From Natrialba chahannaoensis JCM 10990 (GTDB lineage Archaea; Halobacteriota; Halobacteria; Halobacteriales; Natrialbaceae), in contig NZ_AOIN01000014.1 in NCBI RefSeq assembly GCF_000337135.1, positions 10,567-65,404 of the forward strand: a DNA stretch of 54,838 bases, read 5' to 3'. How positions within the stretch are numbered: position 1 is the stretch's first letter; each line of letters begins with the position of its first letter. Below, piece by piece: positions 26,843 to 34,445 of the stretch. The position numbers and the translations under genes are program-made. The notes under the pieces were generated by a model. It searched no databases, was not told the origin of the DNA, and saw nothing but the letters and a program-made list of their open reading frames with translations.

Positions 26843-27880
26843 ATGGAACGAACGGGCACGATTCTTTGCGGCCGCGAGTTCACTCCCGTCGAGGGGCGGA
26901 TTATTATCGACGACGACGGCCGAATCGAGGCCATCGAGGAGGCATCCGTCGACTCCACCGACATCATTCTCCCGGCGTTCGTCAACGGCCACACCCACAT
27001 CGGCGACTCTATCGCCAAAGAGGCCGGCGGCGGCCTCTCGCTCGAGGAACTCGTCGCTCCACCCGACGGCCTGAAACACCGTCTGCTCCGGGCCGCTTCC
27101 CGCGAGGAACTCGTCGCCGCGATGACCACCTCACTCGAGTTCATGCACCGGAGCGGGACGGCGGCCTGTCTCGAGTTTCGCGAGGGAGACGTGGCAGGTG
27201 TGGCGATGCTTCGAGAGGCAGTCACCGCTGCAGATGGTGCCGTCGACGCGCTCGCGTTTGCTCGCGGCTCCATCGACGCAATGCACGCTGGTGACGGGTT
27301 CGGCGCGAGCGGTGCCAACGACGCCGAGTTCGGCGATGAGCGACAGGCGACTCGAGAGGCGGACAAGCTGTTCGGCATCCACGCCGGCGAGGTCGACGCG
27401 AGCGACATCGATCCGGCGCTCGATCTGGAGCCCGATTTCCTGGTTCACATGGTTCACCCCGAACCAGATCATCTCGACCGGATCGACGAGCAGGACGTAC
27501 CGATCGCCGTCTGTCCGCGGTCGAATCTGGTTACCGGCGTTGGGCTCTCCCCGTACACCGAACTCGCCGAGCGAACGACGCTCGCACTCGGTACCGACAA
27601 CGTAATGTTGAACTCGCCATCGATGTTCCGCGAAATGGAGTTCCTCGCCAAACTCTCCGACCTCTCCGCAACCGAAATTCTGCGGATGGCGACGATCAAC
27701 GGAGCCGATATCGCCGGTCTTGACTACGGCGTGATTGAACCCGGACGAGAGGCACGCCTGCAGGTTCTTGACGGAGAATCGTCGAATCTCAAGGGAGCAC
27801 AGGACCTCGTTCGCGCCGTCGTGCGACGGGCCGGCGTCGACGATATATGTGAAGTCCACACGGAACCGACGGCGGAGTGA
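26843..27880 (+). CDS. amidohydrolase family protein
   Basis: 345-residue metal-dependent hydrolase of the amidohydrolase superfamily, close in layout to cytosine/guanine deaminase-like and SAH-deaminase-like enzymes. The first metal site is VNGHTHIGDSIA, another His is in FGIHAGEVDA and one more in LVHMVHPEPD. The catalytic Asp is in LALGTDNVMLNSP. The beta-sandwich parts at both ends (VEGRIIIDDDGRIEAI, GREARLQVLDG) complete the fold. The ATG at 26843 begins just before the first sandwich strand. The substrate is unknown. Confidence 0.88.
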   Translation: MERTGTILCGREFTPVEGRIIIDDDGRIEAIEEASVDSTDIILPAFVNGHTHIGDSIAKEAGGGLSLEELVAPPDGLKHRLLRAASREELVAAMTTSLEFMHRSGTAACLEFREGDVAGVAMLREAVTAADGAVDALAFARGSIDAMHAGDGFGASGANDAEFGDERQATREADKLFGIHAGEVDASDIDPALDLEPDFLVHMVHPEPDHLDRIDEQDVPIAVCPRSNLVTGVGLSPYTELAERTTLALGTDNVMLNSPSMFREMEFLAKLSDLSATEILRMATINGADIAGLDYGVIEPGREARLQVLDGESSNLKGAQDLVRAVVRRAGVDDICEVHTEPTAE

Positions 27881-27964
27881 TCAATCGCGACTTCAGACGG
27901 ATTGAGGGTCACGATTTTCACGAAAACGTTCTTATAGCCGTCATGCCATATACTATCATAGCAC

Positions 27965-28441
27965 ATGTACGACTGTATCCTCGTTCCGACGGACGGCTCC
28001 GCCGAGGGCGAGCGCGCACTCGAGTACGCGTTTGACCTGGCGCGCGCCCACGATGCGACGATCAGGGCGCTGTACGTCGTGAACGTCAGCGGGTACGGGG
28101 GGCTGCCGATGGAGACTGCCTGGGATGGGATTAGCACCGCGTTACGCGACGAGGGTGAGACGGCAGTCGAGCGCGTCAGGGAGCTCGCACCGGATGATAT
28201 CGAGGTCGACACGGCGGTACTCGAGGGGTCGCCGAGTCGGGTGATCGTCGACGAAGCGAGACCATCGACGTGTGATCTGGTTGTGATGGGGACCCACGGG
28301 CGAGGTGGGATCGACCGGCTGCTTCTCGGGAGTGTAACCGAACGTGTGGTCCGGCAGGCACCGGTGCCGGTGCTGACGGTGCAGGTCGATCCGCCGGAGG
28401 TACCAGAGCAGCCTGGTGAGTCGCAGGTTGCGGTAGAGTGA
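27965..28441 (+). CDS. universal stress protein (UspA family)
   Basis: 158-residue single UspA domain with an intact ATP-binding pattern: ILVPTDGSAEGERALEYA at the N-terminus and MGTHGRGGIDRLLLGSVTE near residue 112. The chain ends in a short acidic Pro-rich tail. A TATA-like TTCTTATAGCC about 31 bases before the ATG predicts a leaderless message. The upstream region 27881-27964 is AT-rich. Confidence 0.95.
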   Translation: MYDCILVPTDGSAEGERALEYAFDLARAHDATIRALYVVNVSGYGGLPMETAWDGISTALRDEGETAVERVRELAPDDIEVDTAVLEGSPSRVIVDEARPSTCDLVVMGTHGRGGIDRLLLGSVTERVVRQAPVPVLTVQVDPPEVPEQPGESQVAVE

Positions 28442-28484
28442 GTCACAGCGCGAGGGACAGTCGCGAGAGACGAACGGAGTCGTT

Positions 28485-28544
28485 CTCAAACCGGTCGCAG
28501 ATGCTCGCAATCGGGCTCAAACCGGACGTAAATGCTCGCAGTCG
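28485..28544. repeat. duplicated 3' end of birA
   Basis: Two 29-base copies, 28485-28513 and 28516-28544, have a 31-base period and four mismatches. The inner copy is the real end of birA and encodes DCEHLRPV plus stop. The outer copy, just beyond the stop, would encode the same peptide and stop. All four differences are synonymous. Confidence 0.85.
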
Positions 28545-29464
28545 CCAGCAGCGACCGTTTCTCGTTCTCCAGACTCGTCGGATTGGACGACGAGCGCGCC
28601 GGAATCCGTAATATCGACCGCCTCACCGACGAGTTCGCTCGAGGATCGATCAACACGCACGCGCTGGCCGAGCGTAAGCGCAAGCTCGCGCCAGGCTGGG
28701 ACAACTCCGTCGAGGTCGGACCGAGCATCGTCAAACTCCTCGAGGAGCCGCTGGACGAACACGCGCCGGTCGACGTCCTCGCCGGCTTCGTCACGGATCG
28801 TCGTGGCACCCTCGGGTAATCCGTCTGCATCGAGGTTCGCGTTAACGCCGATACCGACAGTGAGCCACTCGACGCGGTCGGTCTCGCCCTCCATCTCGGT
28901 GAGGATACCCGCGAGCTTTCGGTACGCACCGTCCTCGCCGACGGGAATGACCACGTCGTTGGGCCACTTGATGCGGGCGTCGACACCTCCCTCGCGCACT
29001 GCGCGGGTCGTTGCAACTGCGGCGGCGAGCGTGTAAAGCGGCGCGCGTGCCGGTGTGATCGCCGGGCGCGTCACGATACTCAACCAGACACCGCCCGCGG
29101 GCGAGGACCACTCGCGCTCAAGCCGGCCGCGGCCGCCGGTCTGCTCGTCTGCGAGGACGACCACGTCCGTCGCGCCGTCGGTTGCGCGCTCACGCGCTAC
29201 TTCGTTCGTACTGCCGACTGCGTCATGGTACTCGACAGTGAACGGTGCCTCAAGGTCGAACTCGACTGCGGGGCCACTGTAGGCGTCCGCCGAGACGAGT
29301 TCGTACCCCGACGGACCGCTCTCGATTTCGAAGCCGGCCTCACGGAGCGCGTCGACGTGTTTCCAGACGGCAGCCCGCGAGACGGACAGCGAGTCCGCAA
29401 GCTCGGGACCGGAGACGGGATCGTCAGCAATCGCGTCGAGAATCGCGCGTCGAGTCTCGTTCAT
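28517..29464 (-). CDS. birA: biotin--[acetyl-CoA carboxylase] ligase with N-terminal HTH
   Basis: Bifunctional biotin ligase and probable biotin repressor, 315 residues. Residues about 1-60 form a winged helix (RAILDAIADDPVSGPELADS, SRAAVWKHVDALREAGFEIE). The catalytic domain has the biotin-AMP loop GGRGRLEREWSSPAGG, and IKWPNDVV. The C-terminal SH3-like part ends GDCEHLRPV. The ATG at 29464 lies immediately before the first HTH helix. tyrS lies 73 bases upstream in the same direction. A second diverged copy of its last codons follows the stop. Confidence 0.94.
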   Translation of the reverse strand: MNETRRAILDAIADDPVSGPELADSLSVSRAAVWKHVDALREAGFEIESGPSGYELVSADAYSGPAVEFDLEAPFTVEYHDAVGSTNEVARERATDGATDVVVLADEQTGGRGRLEREWSSPAGGVWLSIVTRPAITPARAPLYTLAAAVATTRAVREGGVDARIKWPNDVVIPVGEDGAYRKLAGILTEMEGETDRVEWLTVGIGVNANLDADGLPEGATTIRDEAGEDVDRRVFVQRLLEEFDDARSDLDGVVPAWRELALTLGQRVRVDRSSSELVGEAVDITDSGALVVQSDESGERETVAAGDCEHLRPV

Positions 29465-29537
29465 GCGCGAACGCGGGTGCCGCTCGTACTTCAATCGGCA
29501 GGATTGGCGCGAACCGCGTCGCTTCGTTCGCCGCTGC

Positions 29538-30518
29538 TTAGGACCGAATCTCGCGCAGCTTCTCACGACCCGGCGCGATGAGTTCGTCGAGGTACGTCGC
29601 GAGCGTCCCCTTCGCGTCGGCTGGGTGGAGGTCCCCGGACTCGAGATCGGCTGCCAGCGTCTCGTAGTCGTCGTAGGTCAGGTTGCCGCCGTACTCCTCT
29701 GGGCGCTCGACGACGATTTCGTCGAAGCGGGGGAAGACATGGTACTCGAACAGTTCGAGCACGGGATTCTCGAGGTCGCCCTCGGGATCACGCGTCGGCG
29801 GGCAAAACGCCGAGTTGACCTTCTCCTCGAGTTCTTCGGTGGAATCCTCCATCGAAATGGTGACGCCCTCGCTCGAGGACATCTTCCCCTCGCCGCTGGT
29901 GAGGTCAGCGACGATGGGCGTGTGGAGCGCCGGTCGCACGTCGTAGCCCAGCTCTGGGAGTTCCTCGCGGGCGAGCATGTGCACCTTGCGCTGGTCCAGA
30001 CCGCCGACGGCTAGATCGAGGTCGAGGTACTCGATGTCGAGCGTCTGCATTAGCGGGTAGACGACGTGGCTCACCTTCGCGGTCTCGCCGCCCTGAATCT
30101 CGGCCATCGCGCGCTGGGCGCGGTTGAGCGTCGTCGCCAACTCGAGTTCGTGCAGGTCGAGGGTGTAGTCCTCGTCGAGCTGGAACTCGGAGCCGTAGAC
30201 GAACTCGGTGTTGTCCTCGTCGAGCCCGTAGGCGATGAACTGGGCTTTCATCTGTTCTGCGGTCTCGCGGATCTCCTCGAAGGTGCCCTTCCCGTTCAGG
30301 TAGGCGTGGACGTCCGCGAGGAGGACGACGACCTCCATGCCGGCGTCCTGGAGGTCGATGAGTTTGTTCGCGGTCAGCAGGTGCCCGAGGTGGAGCACGC
30401 CTGAGGGCTCGTAGCCGACGTAGGCGCGCGTTCCGTCCGGCTCGTCGGCGAGCTCGCGCACCTCCTCGTCGGTCACGACTTCCTCGGCGTTTCGCGTGAT
30501 CAGATCGTACGTCTCCAT
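29538..30518 (-). CDS. tyrS: tyrosyl-tRNA synthetase
   Basis: Class I aminoacyl-tRNA synthetase charging tRNA-Tyr, 326 residues, the short archaeal form. The HIGH-type motif is PSGVLHLGHLL and the KMSKS-type motif is GKMSSSEG. Tyr-recognition residues lie in AYVGYEPSG and QLDEDYTLDLHEL-like text. The ATG at 30518 is preferred to a TTG at 30539. It probably forms a two-gene transcript with birA. Confidence 0.96.
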   Translation of the reverse strand: METYDLITRNAEEVVTDEEVRELADEPDGTRAYVGYEPSGVLHLGHLLTANKLIDLQDAGMEVVVLLADVHAYLNGKGTFEEIRETAEQMKAQFIAYGLDEDNTEFVYGSEFQLDEDYTLDLHELELATTLNRAQRAMAEIQGGETAKVSHVVYPLMQTLDIEYLDLDLAVGGLDQRKVHMLAREELPELGYDVRPALHTPIVADLTSGEGKMSSSEGVTISMEDSTEELEEKVNSAFCPPTRDPEGDLENPVLELFEYHVFPRFDEIVVERPEEYGGNLTYDDYETLAADLESGDLHPADAKGTLATYLDELIAPGREKLREIRS

Positions 30519-30627
30519 GGCTTGTCTCACCTGAATCAACGGACGGGCTTATGCGTTCTTGAACGATGTTCGCATAGCGGACGGGTCGCGAGCCGTAAGG
30601 ATCGAGAATCAACGGCGACCGATTCGA

Positions 30628-31812
30628 TTACGACGCGGACTCGAGTTCCTGTACTTTCTGATCGATTTGGTCGAGGTGCGGTCCCAGAAGCTGCTCGGTG
30701 GCCGTCCCGTCGCCGATCACCGCCGTTTCCACGTCGCGGTGGTCGTCTCGCTGCTCGCCAAGCGTTCCGAACAGGAGTGAGTCGCGGTCGGCGAGCAAGA
30801 GGCAGTCGATAGGCTCCCCCTGTACGGAGAGTGACTGCCACTCGTCGGTCGGTTCCCAGAGGGCAATCTTCGGCGCGTTCTCTCGGACGAGTTCTCGGAC
30901 AACCGGATCAGTCGTGCCGAGATAGACATCGACCCCGCGACAGGAGGCGTCCATAACACGTGCGAAGCAGCCGGACTTGAGGAGCCGTGGCGACGTGAAC
31001 ACCGAGAACAGTTCCTCGTCGGCTCGTTCGAGGAGCGACTGGCTGTAGGCGACGATCCCCTCCCGTCCGGTGATCGAGCGGAAGCTGTCGTCCGGTGACG
31101 GTTCCGCTAGATACGTACCGAGGTCGGGATTAAGGACTGAGTGCAGCCAGGAAACACATAGATTCGGATGGCCACGGTAGGCAACTGTCCTTTCGTTGGG
31201 ATCGAAGTCGACCAGTCCTGCCGCCGCCAGCGTTGGGAGTGTCGTGTGTTCGAGGCTTGCGAGAACCTGATCAGTATCCGGCCCGGATTCGGACATTGTC
31301 GTCTCGCCCGTGGGTTGCTCCCTCGTCGCGACGTCTCGTGCAAGCGTTTCGATGTGAATCGCCTGAAACGAGTGGTTGAGACAGGCGAGAACATTGCGGC
31401 GACGGGTGTCCGCGAGCGCATCGAACACCACATCGAGTGAGTCGGTGCGTGCCTCGTCTGGCGACTGAATTGTGTCGACGATCGCCGAATCACGATACGC
31501 AGAGTGATCAGCTCGCGCCACAGTCTGGTTCTCAGTGTCGTGATCGACCAATCCGGCGTCGGCGAGTTTCGGTAGGTGAACGTGATGGAGCGAGAGGCGC
31601 AGTTGCTCGACGGCTGCGTCCGAAACGGCTGCACGTGGTGTGTCAGCCTTTCTGGAGACGACCCGCGTTGCGCACGCAGACAGTGAGAGTGGATCTGGTG
31701 CATGCTCGTACAGCACCCCGAGCAGGTGGCGACGAGACTCGCAAGCGAGACAGGCAAAGAGCGCAGTCAGTGAGTTACCCTCGTCCCTGTTCGGTCCATA
31801 TCCGTAATCCAT
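30628..31812 (-). CDS. tandem winged-helix regulator with a TrmB-like sensor region
   Basis: 394-residue predicted cytoplasmic transcription regulator. Two similar winged-helix segments of the haloarchaeal DUF7344 style occur at residues about 10-95 and 115-215; each has RRHLL or RRRNVL after the first helix and ends in LPKLADAGLVDHD or LPTLAAAGLVDFD. The C-terminal 170 residues (FSVFTSPRLLK, GVDVYLGTTDPVVREL, DCLLLADRDSLLFGTL) resemble the phospholipase-D-like sensor part of TrmB-type regulators. Ligand and targets are unknown. It is divergent from the next gene across 151 bases. Confidence 0.8.
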   Translation of the reverse strand: MDYGYGPNRDEGNSLTALFACLACESRRHLLGVLYEHAPDPLSLSACATRVVSRKADTPRAAVSDAAVEQLRLSLHHVHLPKLADAGLVDHDTENQTVARADHSAYRDSAIVDTIQSPDEARTDSLDVVFDALADTRRRNVLACLNHSFQAIHIETLARDVATREQPTGETTMSESGPDTDQVLASLEHTTLPTLAAAGLVDFDPNERTVAYRGHPNLCVSWLHSVLNPDLGTYLAEPSPDDSFRSITGREGIVAYSQSLLERADEELFSVFTSPRLLKSGCFARVMDASCRGVDVYLGTTDPVVRELVRENAPKIALWEPTDEWQSLSVQGEPIDCLLLADRDSLLFGTLGEQRDDHRDVETAVIGDGTATEQLLGPHLDQIDQKVQELESAS

Positions 31813-31963
31813 CGACCGATGGTCTGTCGGCAACAGGCAAAAATCCTTGACCGCGTCCCAGCGACATAGTAACACCACCTCACGACAGCCTCGGTCACAC
31901 TCACACAGGTGACCGTTGCCTGCCGAACACTCATCCCCGTCGAGTACGTGGCGTACCACCCAT

Positions 31964-32683
31964 ATGGGTTACAGCGAGGACTTCGTCAACGCCGTTCGTC
32001 GCAGCTTCATCCCACAGGTCCATTACCTGCTCCAGGGCAGTTTCGACGGCTACGCGGTCAGCCACACCTCCGCCGACGAGTACGCGCTCACCGCCCACTG
32101 CTCCGAAGAGACCATCGAGGAGATCCTCGACTCGCTCGGCTTCTCGCGCAATCCAATCGCGGCACTGAAGGTGCGCGCCGATGGCAACACCTCTGAGGGG
32201 TCGTGGGTTTGGCGACCCTCGCTGCTCTCGTCGTACCAGGTCCACGTCGTCCTCCACGAACTCGAGAACGAGGCCGGCGTCGACGTCTACGCCCACTGGG
32301 AGTGTTCGTGGATCCGGCATCCCTACAAACACTACGTCACGCGCGGCTACGACGCCGAAAAAGGCGTTACTCTCACCCGGCGCTGGCTCACGAACTACGA
32401 AGGCGAGGAACTCGAGGGGCACGGCATCGAGTTCGAAATCGACGACTCGCCGGCCCGCCAGGCGAGCGAGTATTTCTCGCTGTCGTACTACCAACTCGAG
32501 GAGGCGGTGGCTGGCGTCAGGTCGTGGTTGTCGCTCCTCGGTGCCGGTAGTGATGATAGCGACGACAGTGATAATGGTGATGGTGGTAGTGGTAGTGATG
32601 ATGACGGCAATGACCACGAGTCCCTGACAATCGACCGTGACGGCGAACGCGACGGCGTCTCGCCGCGGATTGTCGATAGGTAA
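31964..32683 (+). CDS. uncharacterised haloarchaeal protein with an acidic low-complexity tail
   Basis: 239-residue protein I do not recognise. Residues 1-180 look like one globular domain rich in aromatic residues (VHYLLQGSFDGYAVSHTS, VYAHWECSWIRHPYKHYVTRG). Residues about 198-225 are Gly/Ser/Asp repeats (DDSDDSDNGDGGSGSDDDG) encoded by GATGATAGC-like triplet repeats at 32550-32615, likely variable in length. No signal peptide or membrane helix is seen. Confidence 0.7.
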   Translation: MGYSEDFVNAVRRSFIPQVHYLLQGSFDGYAVSHTSADEYALTAHCSEETIEEILDSLGFSRNPIAALKVRADGNTSEGSWVWRPSLLSSYQVHVVLHELENEAGVDVYAHWECSWIRHPYKHYVTRGYDAEKGVTLTRRWLTNYEGEELEGHGIEFEIDDSPARQASEYFSLSYYQLEEAVAGVRSWLSLLGAGSDDSDDSDNGDGGSGSDDDGNDHESLTIDRDGERDGVSPRIVDR

Positions 32684-32741
32684 CGTATCCCGCAGCCCAA
32701 TCAACACAATTGTAATAGTGAGAGAGCTAACAGTAGAGCCG

Positions 32742-32987
32742 ATGCTCGAGTGGATCGGCGGTCCAACAGGGCTCGTGGATCTCGCGCTACCACTTGTCGG
32801 AGTGCTTCTTGTGGTCGCGGGCAAGGTGTACGCGACGCCACACAGGAGCTGGCGGTACTTCGCGTGGGGCTTTGGCTTCTGGTTCACGTTCACGCTCGTT
32901 CTCAGGCTCGAAGAGGGAACGCTCGTCTCGATTCCGTCCGCCGTCGGGCTGACGGTGAGTGGCCTGCTCTGGCTCTGTCTGCTATAG
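32742..32987 (+). CDS. small membrane protein whose stop codon lies inside the 86-bp element
   Basis: 81-residue protein with about three hydrophobic segments (GLVDLALPLVGVLLVVAG, YFAWGFGFWFTFTLVL, SAVGLTVSGLLWLCLL). The start is uncertain: the ATG at 32742 is used, but an in-frame GTG at 32718 would add eight residues. The final Leu codon and the TAG stop are the first six bases (CTATAG) of the hairpin element at 32982-33067. The native C-terminus may thus have been cut or replaced by the element. I do not recognise a family. Confidence 0.6.
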   Translation: MLEWIGGPTGLVDLALPLVGVLLVVAGKVYATPHRSWRYFAWGFGFWFTFTLVLRLEEGTLVSIPSAVGLTVSGLLWLCLL

Positions 32988-33067
32988 TAGCCACTGCAAG
33001 TCAATGCACACCTGATTGCACGGCAGCTGTGCGATCAGTGTGTAAATAGTTGCAGTTGTTACTATAG
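32982..33067. mobile_element. complete 86-bp hairpin element (MITE/REP-like)
   Basis: Near-perfect palindromic element. Outer arms are CTATAGTA and TACTATAG, then ACTGCAA pairs with TTGCAGT, and an inner arm close to CTGATCGCAC pairs with GTGCGATCAG around the loop GGCAGCT. It is almost identical to 54354-54439. It has no coding capacity and no obvious target duplication, which fits a non-autonomous hairpin element moved in trans, but no transposase is present in this window. Confidence 0.8.
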
Positions 33068-33314
33068 GAAGTTTCGGGATGGCACTGGTAACGATCTGGC
33101 GGGATCGGCCGTCTCGGTGGCGACATCTCCGCTGAGAGAGAAGTAAGCGGCGTCTCCACGAGTGATTCGATTACCTACGGAGAGGGTTTTTCCGCGCTGA
33201 CCGGACAAACCGTCAATTGTTGGCTCTGAGGATGGATAGCCGTATGCTGACGTAGAAATCGACAGTGAAGAGTATATAAGATATGTATTTGTGACTGTGG
33301 CAGAGAAATAAAGC

Positions 33315-33512
33315 ATGGAAAAATACGCACAATCGGTCTGTTTAGGCATAGGTGCGCTGACAGCCGCTATCTTGGCGTTGCAGTCTCTGCCCGAAAACAG
33401 TGGTCCGTTCTTTGGGTTTGTATATGTGTCACTAGCTCTATGGGGACTTTCACTTATACACCCAGTAAAGACGCTGGTGATGGATACGTTCGACACCAAT
33501 CCACGTTTGTAG
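33315..33512 (+). CDS. small predicted membrane protein in an AT-rich pocket
   Basis: 65-residue protein with two hydrophobic stretches (SVCLGIGALTAAILALQSL and FFGFVYVSLALWGLSLI). A good TATA box, AGTATATAAG at 33271-33280, lies about 39 bases upstream of the ATG. The surrounding sequence (33068-33530) is visibly more AT-rich than neighbouring genes and begins right after the hairpin element, so recent gain is possible. An overlapping opposite-strand frame exists but is less convincing. Confidence 0.5.
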   Translation: MEKYAQSVCLGIGALTAAILALQSLPENSGPFFGFVYVSLALWGLSLIHPVKTLVMDTFDTNPRL

Positions 33513-33577
33513 CGAAGACGCAGACCCGGTTGTGTAGCGACAGCGACGCAGGAGATGGAAACGACTCGACTGCCCGT

Positions 33578-34354
33578 CTAGACACCGTTTCGGATCCGTT
33601 CCTCGGCTGCCTCTAGCGCGCGCTCGCGGTCGAATTCCTCAATAATTGCCCGCAGTTCGTCCTCGCTCGCCGTCGCAAGCTCCTCGGCGTGTACCGTCAT
33701 ATTCGGCACCGCTCGAATGATGTTGTCGACGATCGGAACCTCGGCGACCTGCGGCGAGCGCGAGAGCGGGTTCAGGTCGATCACGATCTCTGTCTTTTCC
33801 ATCTCCTGCAGGGCCTCGGCACGGTCGCCGTCTTCGAGCGGGACGACCACTACGTCCGCCGCGTAGATGCCGTCGGCGTCGACTTTCGCCCGCTGATGGT
33901 CGAGGTTCGGGATACGAGCGTCCGCAGTCAGCCCCTTCACGTCCTCGGCACCGTGTTCGCGCAGGTGCTCGGCGATCGCCTCGATTCGTTCCGGCGTCCG
34001 GTTGAAGAGGTTTACCTCGAGATCAGCATCTACGGCGTCGGCCAGCGCGACCATCTCGCCAGGCACGAGCGCGGCGACGTTCCCGTTGATCGACAACACC
34101 GGCTGCTCGGCCAGCAAGAGGTGCGCTGCCGCCACCCGCTCTGCCGCGTCGGCGCTCGGAATCGTCTCCTCGCCCAGTAAGTAGTCGAACGCGCTGCCAC
34201 GCCCCTCCGCGTGCATTCCCTGCAAGTGCGTAATCCCCTTCTCGACACCGTTCTCGATCCGGTGGCGGGTAATCAGATCCTGATATCTGGGATGATCCTC
34301 CGGTATCTCCTCCTCGTGTTGGACATCTGCCGAGACGGTGTCGTACTCGCTCAC
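33578..34354 (-). CDS. 4-phosphopantoate--beta-alanine ligase (archaeal phosphopantothenate synthetase)
   Basis: 258-residue enzyme of the former DUF137 family that joins 4-phosphopantoate and beta-alanine with ATP in the archaeal CoA pathway. Signature segments are IPEDHPRYQDLITRHRIENG, HAEGRGSAFDYLLGE, LSINGNVAALVPGEM and VVVPLEDGDRAEALQ. I use the GTG at 34354: CTTTTTAT about 25-30 bases upstream on this strand supports it, and the upstream TTG at 34399 lies before that box. Its pathway partner, pantoate kinase, lies 3.4 kb away on the same strand. Confidence 0.93.
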   Translation of the reverse strand: MSEYDTVSADVQHEEEIPEDHPRYQDLITRHRIENGVEKGITHLQGMHAEGRGSAFDYLLGEETIPSADAAERVAAAHLLLAEQPVLSINGNVAALVPGEMVALADAVDADLEVNLFNRTPERIEAIAEHLREHGAEDVKGLTADARIPNLDHQRAKVDADGIYAADVVVVPLEDGDRAEALQEMEKTEIVIDLNPLSRSPQVAEVPIVDNIIRAVPNMTVHAEELATASEDELRAIIEEFDRERALEAAEERIRNGV

Positions 34355-34445
34355 GATCGAGTACTCGAGTGCGTCGATAAAAAGGAGACCGATCTGCAAA
34401 AAACAGTGGCCGTACTCAGTTGTTCGGCACCGTGCTACAGTGCGA

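Noticed and set aside
33062-33499. A 145-codon minus-strand frame in the AT-rich pocket.
   Set aside because: It lacks a convincing start and composition, ends only through the TAG of the hairpin element, and overlaps a better small membrane protein with its own TATA box.
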